DNA of 29,563 nt from CAVSIS01 sp963814875 (GTDB lineage Bacteria; Acidobacteriota; Thermoanaerobaculia; Thermoanaerobaculales; Sulfomarinibacteraceae). Under the pieces are notes generated by a model. It had not been told where the DNA came from, did no database searches, and was given only the letters and a program-made list of their open reading frames with translations. This document shows positions 7,668-19,753 of the stretch, in pieces (position 1 is the stretch's first letter; the number at the start of each line of letters is the position of its first letter). The DNA is taken from assembly GCA_963814875.1 (NCBI GenBank), contig CAWFFJ010000007.1, forward strand, positions 1 to 29,563. The letters run 5' to 3'. Made by a program: the position numbers and the translations under genes.

Positions 7668-8443
7668 ATCGTCCTTCTCTCTCTTTTCCTGGAGGCGCCG
7701 GCGTCAGCCAACACGCTCCCGTCGTTCCATCGGAGCGGGCTCGCTGCCCGCCGTGTCACCGACTGACCACGGCGGTCGGCCGGAAGCGAAAACTTCGATT
7801 CGGGTCATACTCGTGCACCCGGGGTGTGAGCGGTTGGGGCCGAGTTGAACATCACGGTGGTGTGGGTTCCGGCGCCGCCTGCCGATCTCGGCACACGCTG
7901 CACAACCGGCGGCACGAGCACTGCGCTTGTGTCGGGGGCAGCCACGCAGACGCTCTCAACGAATACCGGAGTCTGCTCGGCGCTCTGGAAAGGGGTCAGC
8001 TTCTCGAAGCCCAGGAGGGAGAGCCCGCAGAGCGGGACGGGATCGAGTTTTAGATCGTTCGGTCTCAACGAGCAGTCGTTCTTTCTGCAAGCGAACGGCG
8101 ACGAGTCACAGGTACGCTGCGAGTCACTTCCGGCTGAGTAAGGAACGGGAGAATCGCCGGAGGTCTGCCGTTCGGGTCACTGTTGACCCTGCGAATTGTT
8201 CGCCGACCTGGGCTGCATCACGAGCATTCCCCAGAGGGCCGACGCGACACTCTGTCACAACGCCGGGCAAATTGCAAGCTATTCCTGCAAATGGATTTTT
8301 CACCGCTTCCTGGCAGCCTGTCCGCCGACCATCTCCATCGCCGCCTCCGCGGGGACGAACCGGGGCGCAGGGGTATACGATGGGCTCGCGGGTTGGTGCT
8401 CGCATTCGAGGCGCACGCTGCGGCGGCGTCCGAGGAGAGGTTG
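7668..8443. other. 776-bp region between divergent genes with no convincing gene
   Basis: This region lies upstream of both the minus-strand RRM gene and the plus-strand hydrolase. Two antiparallel open frames overlap at 7805-8141. The plus frame has TGGTSTALVSGAATQTLSTNTG and the minus frame FEKLTPFQSAEQTPVFVE. Both begin with TTG, lack a good ribosome binding site, and match no family I know. The hydrolase frame is open back to 8183, so an upstream start is possible, but the codons before 8444 lack a supporting Shine-Dalgarno. Promoters for both genes should be here. A TATACGAT at about 8370 resembles a -10 box but has no matching -35. Confidence 0.4.
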
Positions 8444-9397
8444 ATGGGAGCAGGACTCAACTCCGCTCTGGCACTCCTCAACGGGCTGGTCGGTGACGAG
8501 CTCGAGCGCAGGGGTAATGGTCTCGTGACCCCGATGGCGTGCGTTCACCGCGGACACCCGATCGCCATTGACAGAGAGGCCCTGGCCAGAGCCTACACCG
8601 AGCCCACGCCGCGCGTCGTGCTGCTCGTCCACGGCCTGATGTGCACGGAAACGGTGTGGGAGTTCCAACAAGCGGAGGGCCACGGGCAGGATCGGGACTA
8701 CGGCGCTCTGCTCGCGGATGACCTGGGCTTTACGCCAATGTACCTCCGCTACAACAGCGGACTCGCGATCGCCGACAACGGCGAGGCCCTGTCCGATCTG
8801 CTCGAGGCGCTCCTCGTCGCCTACCCTGTCGCACTCGATGAGATCCTGCTCATCGGTCACAGCCTCGGCGGGCTCGTGGCGAGGAGTGCATGCGAGCACG
8901 CACGGGCGAGCTCCCAACGATGGCTCGCTCTCGTCCGGCGCGCGATCTTCATCGACACACCCCACCTCGGCGCGCCCCTGGAGCGGATCGGCCGGATCGC
9001 CGCCGGGCTCCTGCGGGTCGTGCCCGACCCCTACACCCGGCTGGCCGCCGACATCGGAGACCTGCGCAGCGACGCCATCAAAGACCTGGGCGACGCCGAT
9101 CTCCGGCACGAGGACCGCGCACGGCGCCGCGTCGGCATCCGTTCCACAGGCTGGCGTCATCCGGTACCGCTCTCGAGCGCGTTCGCACACTACGTGATCG
9201 CCGGTACCCCACCTCCCCGACGACCCGTGGCGGCCGCCTTGAGTGGTCTTCTGGTGCCCGAATCGAGCGTCACGGCGCAGCACATGACGGTCCCGCCGGA
9301 TCGGTTCAGGGTCTTCCCCTGCGTCGGCCATCTCCAGCTCGCGCACCACCCCGAGGTCTACGCCCAGATCCGCACGTGGTGCACGGAGGCGATTTGA
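8444..9397 (+). CDS. alpha/beta-hydrolase, lipase/esterase-like
   Basis: This is a 317-aa protein. The ATG at 8444 has AGGAG six bases upstream; the frame is open to 8183, and a longer N-terminus (WARGLVLAFEAHAAAASEERL) is possible because relatives often have a helical N-terminal extension. The hydrolase core shows a strand followed by LLVHGLMC (60-67, oxyanion hole), then LIGHSLGGLVARS (136-148) with nucleophile Ser140, IDTPHLGAPLERI (170-182) as in triacylglycerol lipases and PGAP1-like proteins, and VGHLQLAHHPEVY (294-306) with the likely catalytic His296. Where I would expect the acidic residue in a GDLLV-type motif the sequence reads SGLLVPESS (267-275), so the acid may be lost or supplied elsewhere. 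No signal peptide was seen. The gene overlaps the small helical-protein gene by four bases and is probably co-translated with it. Confidence 0.85.
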   Translation: MGAGLNSALALLNGLVGDELERRGNGLVTPMACVHRGHPIAIDREALARAYTEPTPRVVLLVHGLMCTETVWEFQQAEGHGQDRDYGALLADDLGFTPMYLRYNSGLAIADNGEALSDLLEALLVAYPVALDEILLIGHSLGGLVARSACEHARASSQRWLALVRRAIFIDTPHLGAPLERIGRIAAGLLRVVPDPYTRLAADIGDLRSDAIKDLGDADLRHEDRARRRVGIRSTGWRHPVPLSSAFAHYVIAGTPPPRRPVAAALSGLLVPESSVTAQHMTVPPDRFRVFPCVGHLQLAHHPEVYAQIRTWCTEAI

Positions 9398-9693
9398 GCA
9401 GGCTCACGCTCACGCAGTGGCGCGGCCTCGTCGACCTCACTCGGGACGGGGTCGTCGAGGCCTCCCGCGCCATCGAACGCGTCCACCTGGCGACCGCCCG
9501 GCGCCCGTTTGGCGTGCTCGCGATGATCCCGGTAGTCGCCCCGCCGGCCGCTCTCGTCCGGACCGTCCACGACACCACCGTGGCCGCGGTGCACGCCATC
9601 ATCCGGGTGACGGCCCGCGCGACGGGCGCGGCGCTGGACGTCGCGCTCCACGCCGCCGAGCGCTTCGTCGTTCCCCCCGATAAATACTCGTAG
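9394..9693 (+). CDS. small helical protein translationally coupled to the hydrolase
   Basis: This is a 99-aa protein starting at TTG 9394. The TTG overlaps the hydrolase TGA as TTGA, with GGAGG at 9385-9389 as the ribosome binding site. It is predicted to be almost wholly helical and Ala/Val-rich: GLVDLTRDGVVEASRAIERVH, a proline-containing link (MIPVVAPPAALV), then VHDTTVAAVHAIIRVTARATG. It resembles, from memory, the helical N-terminal extension found fused to the hydrolase domain in relatives. It may therefore be a split-off partner domain. It has no signal peptide, and no strong TM is certain, although the segment at about 45-60 is hydrophobic. Function is unknown, but the tight coupling argues for joint action with the hydrolase. 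Confidence 0.7.
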   Translation: MSRLTLTQWRGLVDLTRDGVVEASRAIERVHLATARRPFGVLAMIPVVAPPAALVRTVHDTTVAAVHAIIRVTARATGAALDVALHAAERFVVPPDKYS

Positions 9694-9841
9694 GGCCTCG
9701 CCCGCAGTTGAGGCCAGGAGAAGGCGGACAGGGCCTTGGCCCTGCATGGCTCCAACCGCCGGATCGTGGTCGACTCAGCAGACCGGATGGTCCTCTCATC
9801 TCCGATTGCAGATCGGCAGGCAGGATTCGCACAGCGAATCC
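9694..9841. terminator. cluster of four small hairpins between convergent genes
   Basis: Right after the TAG of the small helical gene comes GGCCTC/GAGGCC (9694-9699 with 9710-9715). It is followed by CAGGGCC-TT-GGCCCTG (9729-9744), CCGAT/ATCGG (9802-9816) and GGATTCGC-ACA-GCGAATCC (9823-9841). The last also forms the small hairpin of structured repeat C. None has a clear U-tract. Together they probably end transcription from both sides. Confidence 0.4.
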
Positions 9842-9922
9842 GAAGCAGCTCGGGCCGCTTAGCCCCAACGGCCATTTCCCGGATAGGTACGCCTCGTGCG
9901 GGCTAAGCGGTGCGCGCTGCTA
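9823..9922 (+). repeat. two-hairpin palindromic repeat, copy C
   Basis: The small hairpin GGATTCGC-ACA-GCGAATCC (9823-9841) is followed one base later by an 80-nt large hairpin (9843-9922). Its stems are AGCAGC/GCTGCT (9844-9849 with 9916-9921) and CCGCTTAGCCC/GGGCTAAGCGG (9855-9865 with 9900-9910), separated by a 5x5 internal loop, with a central loop of about 34 nt. The layout and size match copies A and B. The right arm read in reverse, TAGCAGCGCGCACCGCTTAG, is clearly related to copy B's TAGGAGCGCGTACCGCATAG. It contains the TAG stop of the minus-strand gene (9920-9922). Confidence 0.65.
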
Positions 9923-10558
9923 GTGCAAGGAAACCAGCGCCGTGATGCTCCCGGTGCCGTCCGCGAGCCGGCTGAGCGCCTTGCCGACGATCCCGCCGAT
10001 GCAGCGCGCACGGTCGTCGCAGCGCATCACGTGACCCGGCGTCGACGAGGCCACCAAGAGGTCGCCGGGAGTGATCGCACCGTTCTCCGCGGTAGCCTTG
10101 ACCGGCACGATCCCGACGATCGCCAGAGGCACGCGGCCGGCCGGGGTCTCGCCGCTGCCGCCGAGGAACGCCGGGCGGGTCGAGTAGATACGCGAGTTGA
10201 CCACCACGCTGCGGTCGGCCACGATATGCATCGCGCCGAACACGCCGCTCAGCCCGAACAGGTTCTGGACGGCGTTGTCATAGCGCTTGGTATCGCCGGC
10301 AGGAACGCTGTCGTTGAAGACGTAAGGCGAGGACGGGTTGGCCTGGTCGCGGAGCAGGAAAGTGAGCTGCACGTTGGCCGCCAAGCTGTCGGGGTTGTAG
10401 ACCCAGACAGTCGTCTACCACTGCGATCCGGCCATCCCCGCGCCACGTCCGACCGAGGCGACGAACGTGTCGGTTGCCGGAAATGCGGCGAACGCCGGCA
10501 CGCCGGCCAGGAGAACAACCATGATCAGGGCGGCAGTGAGCGCGCGATTCGCATGCAT
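9920..10558 (-). pseudogene. secreted beta-protein gene interrupted by one in-frame TAG
   Basis: The frame runs from an ATG at 10558 (AAGGAG seven bases upstream) to a TAG at 9920-9922, broken only by an in-frame TAG at 10415-10417. The first part is a textbook signal peptide (ALTAALIMVVLLAGVPAFA) and about 20 mature residues ending SQW. The amber codon follows, and the same frame then continues TTVWVYNPDSLAANVQLTFL through NLFGLSGVFGAMHIVADRS. This module is like the third C-terminal module of the 499-3294 protein. Related sequences I recall read QWYTTVWV, so a TAC/TAT tyrosine codon changed by one base is the simplest explanation. The last 75 residues (VPLAIVGIVPVKATAENG, then PGDLLVASSTPGHVM and VGKALSRLADGTG) are a second beta-domain that usually occurs as a C-terminal cap. 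It is non-functional as a full protein unless the stop is read through or is a sequence error. Confidence 0.75.
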
Positions 10559-10887
10559 GTCCCACTCCTTCGGAGCCTGGTTGGCCCGGTGGCCGAAATT
10601 GACCTTCCATGTTGCCTGCGGGCTCGCGGTACGCTCGAGGCAGGTACCCGTCAATCGCCGCGATTAGCCGCAATGGCTGCGTTCGCCAGGTTTCCACCGC
10701 GGTGCTGGCCATCTTCTTATTGCGGAAAGACAGCCGAAGGCACACATTCGCTAGTAAAGGTATGACTGATTCAAGTTGAAAGACAGCTTGAGGTCTCGGC
10801 GGAAATCGAGGTCGACCCACGTGCGAGAACGCGGGGCATCCGGCGGGTTGCCTCATGGTCAATGGCTGCAAGCGAAAGGAGCTCGCC
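10559..10887. other. 329-bp divergent intergenic region
   Basis: This region lies between the start of the amber-interrupted gene (minus) and the jelly-roll gene (plus), so both promoters should be here. AT-richer patches occur at 10710-10725 and 10750-10785, but I cannot assign -35/-10 pairs confidently. The Shine-Dalgarno sites of both genes are at its two ends. I see no gene or strong hairpin. Confidence 0.45.
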
Positions 10888-11439
10888 ATGCCTCTGTGGT
10901 TCAGCAGGCCGAAGTTGGTCAAGGTGACCGGGTACTCGAGCGACGTGCCTCCGGGTCAGCCGGTCGAGGTCAGCTTCTCGAGGGAGGACATCGACCACGG
11001 GGGCTACTTCGACCCGGGGGAGCCGGCCCGGATCACGATTCCAGGTCGCCTGGGCGGTTGGTACCTGCTGTTGTGCACGATCCGGTGGATGGTCCCTGAG
11101 GACATTCAGGTCAATCTCCAGCCCGATCCTGTCGCCGAGATGCAGTCTTACTTCTACAGCTTCGTTGAGCTCAACGGTATCGTCCTCGGCAACGACGCAC
11201 GGCAAACCGCCAACCGCACGACCGGCGCCAAGGGAACCTGGCACGTCATGGCGACGGAGACGGCCCTCGCCGCCGGAGACGTTCTGAAGCTGATCATCTG
11301 GCACTGCTTCGATCCTGCCTACATCGCGAGGATCGATGCCGAGTGTCACCTTTCACTGCGCAGGATCGAGGGCGTGACGCTGAGCAGCACGCCGGTTCTT
11401 GCGTCACGCGGCCTCGAGGATGAAGGCATGCGGAGGTGA
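10888..11439 (+). CDS. TNF/C1q-like jelly-roll protein
   Basis: This is a 183-aa protein. The ATG at 10888 has AAAGGAG six bases upstream; an in-frame ATG at 10855 would add 11 residues without that support. The sequence follows the C1q/TNF-like pattern known in bacterial proteins: VEVSFSREDIDHGGYFDPGEPARITIPGRLGGWYLLLCTIRW (two strands around a G-x-Y-L), FVELNGIVLGND, then ATETALAAGDVLKLIIWH (an L-x-A-G-D-x-L turn). There is no signal peptide or TM segment, so it is cytoplasmic or exported by another route. These domains typically form trimers that bind ligands or sit at the tips of larger assemblies. No enzymatic motif was seen. It is transcribed alone and faces the 11500-12804 gene tail to tail. 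Confidence 0.65.
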   Translation: MPLWFSRPKLVKVTGYSSDVPPGQPVEVSFSREDIDHGGYFDPGEPARITIPGRLGGWYLLLCTIRWMVPEDIQVNLQPDPVAEMQSYFYSFVELNGIVLGNDARQTANRTTGAKGTWHVMATETALAAGDVLKLIIWHCFDPAYIARIDAECHLSLRRIEGVTLSSTPVLASRGLEDEGMRR

Positions 11440-11441
11440 GC

Positions 11442-11492
11442 GCGGCTCGGCGCCCGTGGCGGTCCTGATGCCCACGCCGCACACTGAGCCGC
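11442..11492. terminator. weak inverted repeat between convergent genes
   Basis: GCGGCTC (11442-11448) can pair with GAGCCGC (11486-11492), with further GGCG/CGCC pairing inside. It lies in the 60-bp gap between two convergent genes. There is no U-tract, so this is only a candidate bidirectional terminator. Confidence 0.3.
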
Positions 11493-11499
11493 AGCACCT

Positions 11500-12804
11500 T
11501 CACTCACTGCCGTCGCCGGCGAAGACGCAGTTGTAGTAGTAGTTGTGGTCCGCCTGTACGAGGCCGGCGGGTCCGACGTGGCCGCAGGGGGGGCCAAAGT
11601 ACTCGAGGTGCGGGTCGACGCAGAGGTCGGGCAGCATCTCCTGGAGCGGGTAGTGGGCAGGCTCCCGCCAGTCGCCGCCGGTGCCGGCGGGGTCGCCGGG
11701 ACGGTCGTCGCAGTAGGAGAGCACCCCGTCGTCCCTCGCGCAACCGTCTCGGCGGAAAGTGTAGCCAGCACCGTCGGGGTTGGGCTCGATCTTGCTCGTC
11801 ACCCAGGCGTAGAGCTCGTCGAAGGTGGCGGGCTTGTTCGAGCAGGTGAACACCGGCGGCAGCGAGGCCGCCCGGTAGACGCTATTGACGTCGCCGACGT
11901 GCTTGAGCAGCAACATCGCGTAGACCGGGCTGTACTCGTCGTGGTTGCGGAGCATGACCGACGGTGCGTCCTGGCGGCCCTGTGGGTCGGTGTCGAGCTC
12001 CCGGCGAAGCGTCTGGGGCGCCTCGTTGCTGACACTGAACGCCAGCGCCACGGCGGCCTCGGCCCTGCCGCGGTACTCGTCGGCGTAGTCCCCGTCGTTC
12101 CAGGGTGATGCGAACCAGGCGTCCGCGGCCGCGTAGCCGAGCGCGAAGGCCATGTAGTCCTCGCTCCATGAGTTCCACTCGTCCACCTCGCCGTGGAACC
12201 AGCGCTCGCCGTTGTCGAGCCTAGTCGGCAAGCCGCGCCCGGCGTGGTCGCGCAGCATGCACTCCATCGCCATCCGGGTCGTGGGGTGCCCATCGAGCTC
12301 ACTGCGGTACTTCAGGGCTGTCCACACCACGGCGTAGACCACGTAGCCGTCGAGGCCGTGGGCGCCCCAGCGGTCGGGCAGGTCCCAGGCGGCCTTGTCC
12401 CAGTAACCGAGCACGACCTGCCGCATGACGTCGTCGCGGTACTCGCCCGACTCGACCATGGCACCCATGCGGTCGATCCCGAGGTGGATCTCGCACGTGG
12501 CCGCACCGGATTGGCAGGCGGGGGCCGGGCTCGGGCTGGCGAAGACGTCGCACGAGAAGCAGTCGGCGTCGTAGCGGCCGTCGAGCGGATGGCCGGAGCA
12601 ACCTGTCGCGCAGGCGCCGTCGAGCGCGTCACCACCGCACCTGACCTCGGGCCGCCCCGCGGAGAGGCGGGGCAACGTCGGCGCATCTTGCGCTGGGGCC
12701 ACAGCCGCCCACAGGGCGAGGGCGGCCGCGAGGGTCGCGGTCCAGAGGTCGGCTCCCGTCCGGGTCGAGGGTTCGAGTGCTGCAACCGAGGCTGTCCGTG
12801 CCAT
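11500..12804 (-). CDS. secreted Cys/Trp/Tyr-rich protein of unknown function
   Basis: This is a 434-aa protein. The ATG at 12804 has GGGAGG six bases upstream. Residues 1-39 form a signal peptide with a long n-region and core LWTATLAAALALWAAVAPAQ. The mature N-terminus (about 50-105) has a cluster of about eight cysteines (CGGDALDGACATGC, DADCFSCDVF, PACQSGAATCE), which suggests a disulfide-bonded subdomain. Residues 105-300 are helical and unusually rich in Trp/Tyr/Asp (GYWDKAAWDLPDRW, EDYMAFALGYAAADAWF). This is reminiscent of the (alpha/alpha)n toroids of secreted polysaccharide lyases and similar enzymes, but I recognise no diagnostic motif. A second Cys-containing region (CSNKPATFDELYAWV, RRDGCARDDGVLSYC, DLCVDPH) and an acidic end follow. 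The gene is probably monocistronic. An extracellular role is secure; an enzymatic one is speculation. Confidence 0.75.
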   Translation of the reverse strand: MARTASVAALEPSTRTGADLWTATLAAALALWAAVAPAQDAPTLPRLSAGRPEVRCGGDALDGACATGCSGHPLDGRYDADCFSCDVFASPSPAPACQSGAATCEIHLGIDRMGAMVESGEYRDDVMRQVVLGYWDKAAWDLPDRWGAHGLDGYVVYAVVWTALKYRSELDGHPTTRMAMECMLRDHAGRGLPTRLDNGERWFHGEVDEWNSWSEDYMAFALGYAAADAWFASPWNDGDYADEYRGRAEAAVALAFSVSNEAPQTLRRELDTDPQGRQDAPSVMLRNHDEYSPVYAMLLLKHVGDVNSVYRAASLPPVFTCSNKPATFDELYAWVTSKIEPNPDGAGYTFRRDGCARDDGVLSYCDDRPGDPAGTGGDWREPAHYPLQEMLPDLCVDPHLEYFGPPCGHVGPAGLVQADHNYYYNCVFAGDGSE

Positions 12805-12872
12805 GGGGCCCTCCCCGGTGCGGCGGTCGCTCCTGGGAAGGCCACCGCACCTGGCCCCAAGGTCAGGCTCAG

Positions 12873-12885
12873 CGCGTCATAAGTA
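12873..12885 (-). promoter_or_regulatory. possible promoter element TACTTATGACGCG
   Basis: This lies about 70 nt upstream of the 12804 start on the minus strand, inside an AT-richer patch (12873-12920). It matches 12 of 13 bases with the patch at 4240-4252 upstream of the sigma factor. A shared promoter or operator is possible but unproven. Confidence 0.25.
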
Positions 12886-12991
12886 ATTGAGGAAAGATGC
12901 GATAGATCTCTCGTAACTGTGGGGATCGGGTGGTGGAAATGTGGGCAGGCGAATCTCACCGCGTCATGCGGCGACGCGGCCGGGGCGCCCG

Positions 12992-13693
12992 TCAGCGCGG
13001 GAGGGCCTCATCGCCTTCGGTCTCGGTCGAGCCGGCCAGGCCGACGACGCGGAAGACCAGCTCGGCCGGCCCGACCGTGATCCGATCACCACTCTCGAGC
13101 TCGACCGGCGTCTCGACCCGCCTGTCGCCGAGAAAGGTGCCGTTCTTGCTGCAGAGATCCTCGAGCATGGCATGGCCCCACGAGACCGCGATCCGCGCGT
13201 GGTAGCGCGAGACGCGCTTCGAGTCGACCCGGATCGCTGCGTCGGCGGCGCGCCCGATCAGGTGCTCACCGTCGGCGAGGGGAACGCAGCGCCCGCCGAA
13301 GACCACGACGCACGCGCACTCGGCCTCGCGCGGAAGCTCCGGCGCCGGCGGCGCGCGCCGCACCTCGGCCACCAGCCGGTAGCCGCGCTTGGGAATGGTC
13401 TCGATGTAGCGGGGCGCCCGGGGGTCGTCGCCGAGAGCCTTGCGGAGCTCGCCGATCGCGTGGGTCAGGGTGTTGTCGGCGATGAACTCGGTCCGCCACA
13501 CGGCGTCGACCAGCTCGCGCCGGGACACCAGCCGATCACCGTGGACCGCGAGACAGACCAGCACCTCCATCGCCTTGAGCTCGAGCTGGACGCGCACCTC
13601 GCCCCGGGTGAGCCGGTTGAGGCTCGGCTGCACCAGCCACTCGCCGAGGTGGAAGTCGGCGCCGGGGTCCATGGGCGGGTCGCATTCCGTCAC
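12992..13693 (-). CDS. winged-helix DNA-binding protein fused to an FHA domain
   Basis: This is a 233-aa predicted transcription regulator. Residues 16-110 are an OmpR/CadC-type winged helix: LTRGEVRVQLELKAMEVLVCL, then LVDAVWRTEFIADNTLTHAIG and LRKALGDDPRAPRYIETIPKRGYRLV, with the typical wing G-Y-R-L. Residues 125-217 are an FHA domain with all the phosphothreonine-binding marks: LIGR (145-148), VSRYHARI (161-168) and SKNGTFLGDRRV (182-193). The start used is a GTG at 13693; an ATG at 13672 would trim seven residues, and neither has a strong ribosome binding site. FHA domains bind phosphothreonine peptides made by Hanks-type kinases. Its place just downstream of a long kinase array suggests that kinase phosphorylation gates its DNA binding or partner choice. 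There is no TM helix, unlike CadC. Confidence 0.9.
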   Translation of the reverse strand: MTECDPPMDPGADFHLGEWLVQPSLNRLTRGEVRVQLELKAMEVLVCLAVHGDRLVSRRELVDAVWRTEFIADNTLTHAIGELRKALGDDPRAPRYIETIPKRGYRLVAEVRRAPPAPELPREAECACVVVFGGRCVPLADGEHLIGRAADAAIRVDSKRVSRYHARIAVSWGHAMLEDLCSKNGTFLGDRRVETPVELESGDRITVGPAELVFRVVGLAGSTETEGDEALPR

Positions 13694-14044
13694 GGCAGGT
13701 CGAGGTCCTTCTGGCGGGCTCGGGAGCGGTCACGCCACTCTCGGGCCCTGCTCGGAACCGAGTCAGGGATCGACAACGATGACGAATCTTAGGGCCGACT
13801 CCGAAACCGTGCTTGCCAGGCTGAGCGGCTCGCAGAGTACGGCGTCCGCGTGACCGCACACGTGGATCCAGGTCGAGTACCAAAGTCGCCACGGTTACGG
13901 TCTTCGCCACGATTGACACGGGCTTTGACGGGTTCGCCTCGATCGCAACGACGCGCATGACGGGAGCGGAGGGGCTGGCAGATTCCTTGAATGCGTTGTT
14001 GTCAAAGAAGAGCACCACTGGGTTGCCGGTGTTGTTGGTCAGCG

Positions 14045-16843
<2,799 letters not shown>

Positions 16844-16864
16844 TCTGTTTCCTGTGCTCTCACT

Positions 16865-16870
16865 ATTCTA
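16865..16870 (-). promoter_or_regulatory. possible -10 box of the kinase-TPR gene
   Basis: TAGAAT preceded by TG on the minus strand (extended -10 form TGTAGAAT) lies 22 nt before the ATG at 16843, in a small AT-rich patch. No good -35 was found. This could start a separate transcript for the TPR kinase. Confidence 0.3.
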
Positions 16871-16902
16871 CACGATGGGAGCTGCCCCACCTGTACGCCC
16901 CG

Positions 16903-19617
<2,715 letters not shown>

Positions 19618-19637
19618 GACGTGCGCGTCTCCGTGAT

Positions 19638-19660
19638 CCTGCGCCGTGCTTCGGCGCAGG
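19638..19660. terminator. perfect 9-bp hairpin between two kinase genes
   Basis: CCTGCGCCG (19638-19646) and CGGCGCAGG (19652-19660) enclose a 5-nt loop, in the 136-bp gap between the kinase ending at 19754 and the one starting at 19617. It lies about 20 nt before that start codon on the minus strand, so it may act as attenuator, terminator or translational control. There is no U-tract. Confidence 0.4.
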
Positions 19661-19753
19661 GCTGCACGACGATCCCGTGCGGCGACGGCGCTCCGGGAGT
19701 CCGCTCCTCCTCGACCAGGAGCCGTCTGCGGCCGTTCCGGCCCAGGCCAGCCA

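Noticed and set aside
8366..8378. TATACGAT as a -10 promoter box for the hydrolase
   Set aside because: No -35 element lies at proper spacing, and the frame is still open there.
8300..9349. 349-codon minus-strand frame opposite the hydrolase
   Set aside because: It is antisense to a gene with a clear Ser-His hydrolase core and ribosome binding site.
10415..10417. Recoded TAG (pyrrolysine)
   Set aside because: The context is a secreted beta-module in which Tyr is expected, no PylT/PylS-type gene is visible, and a point change or sequence error is simpler.
9896..10765. 289-codon plus-strand frame opposite the amber-interrupted gene
   Set aside because: It has no start signal or motif, and it overlaps a minus-strand signal peptide and conserved module.
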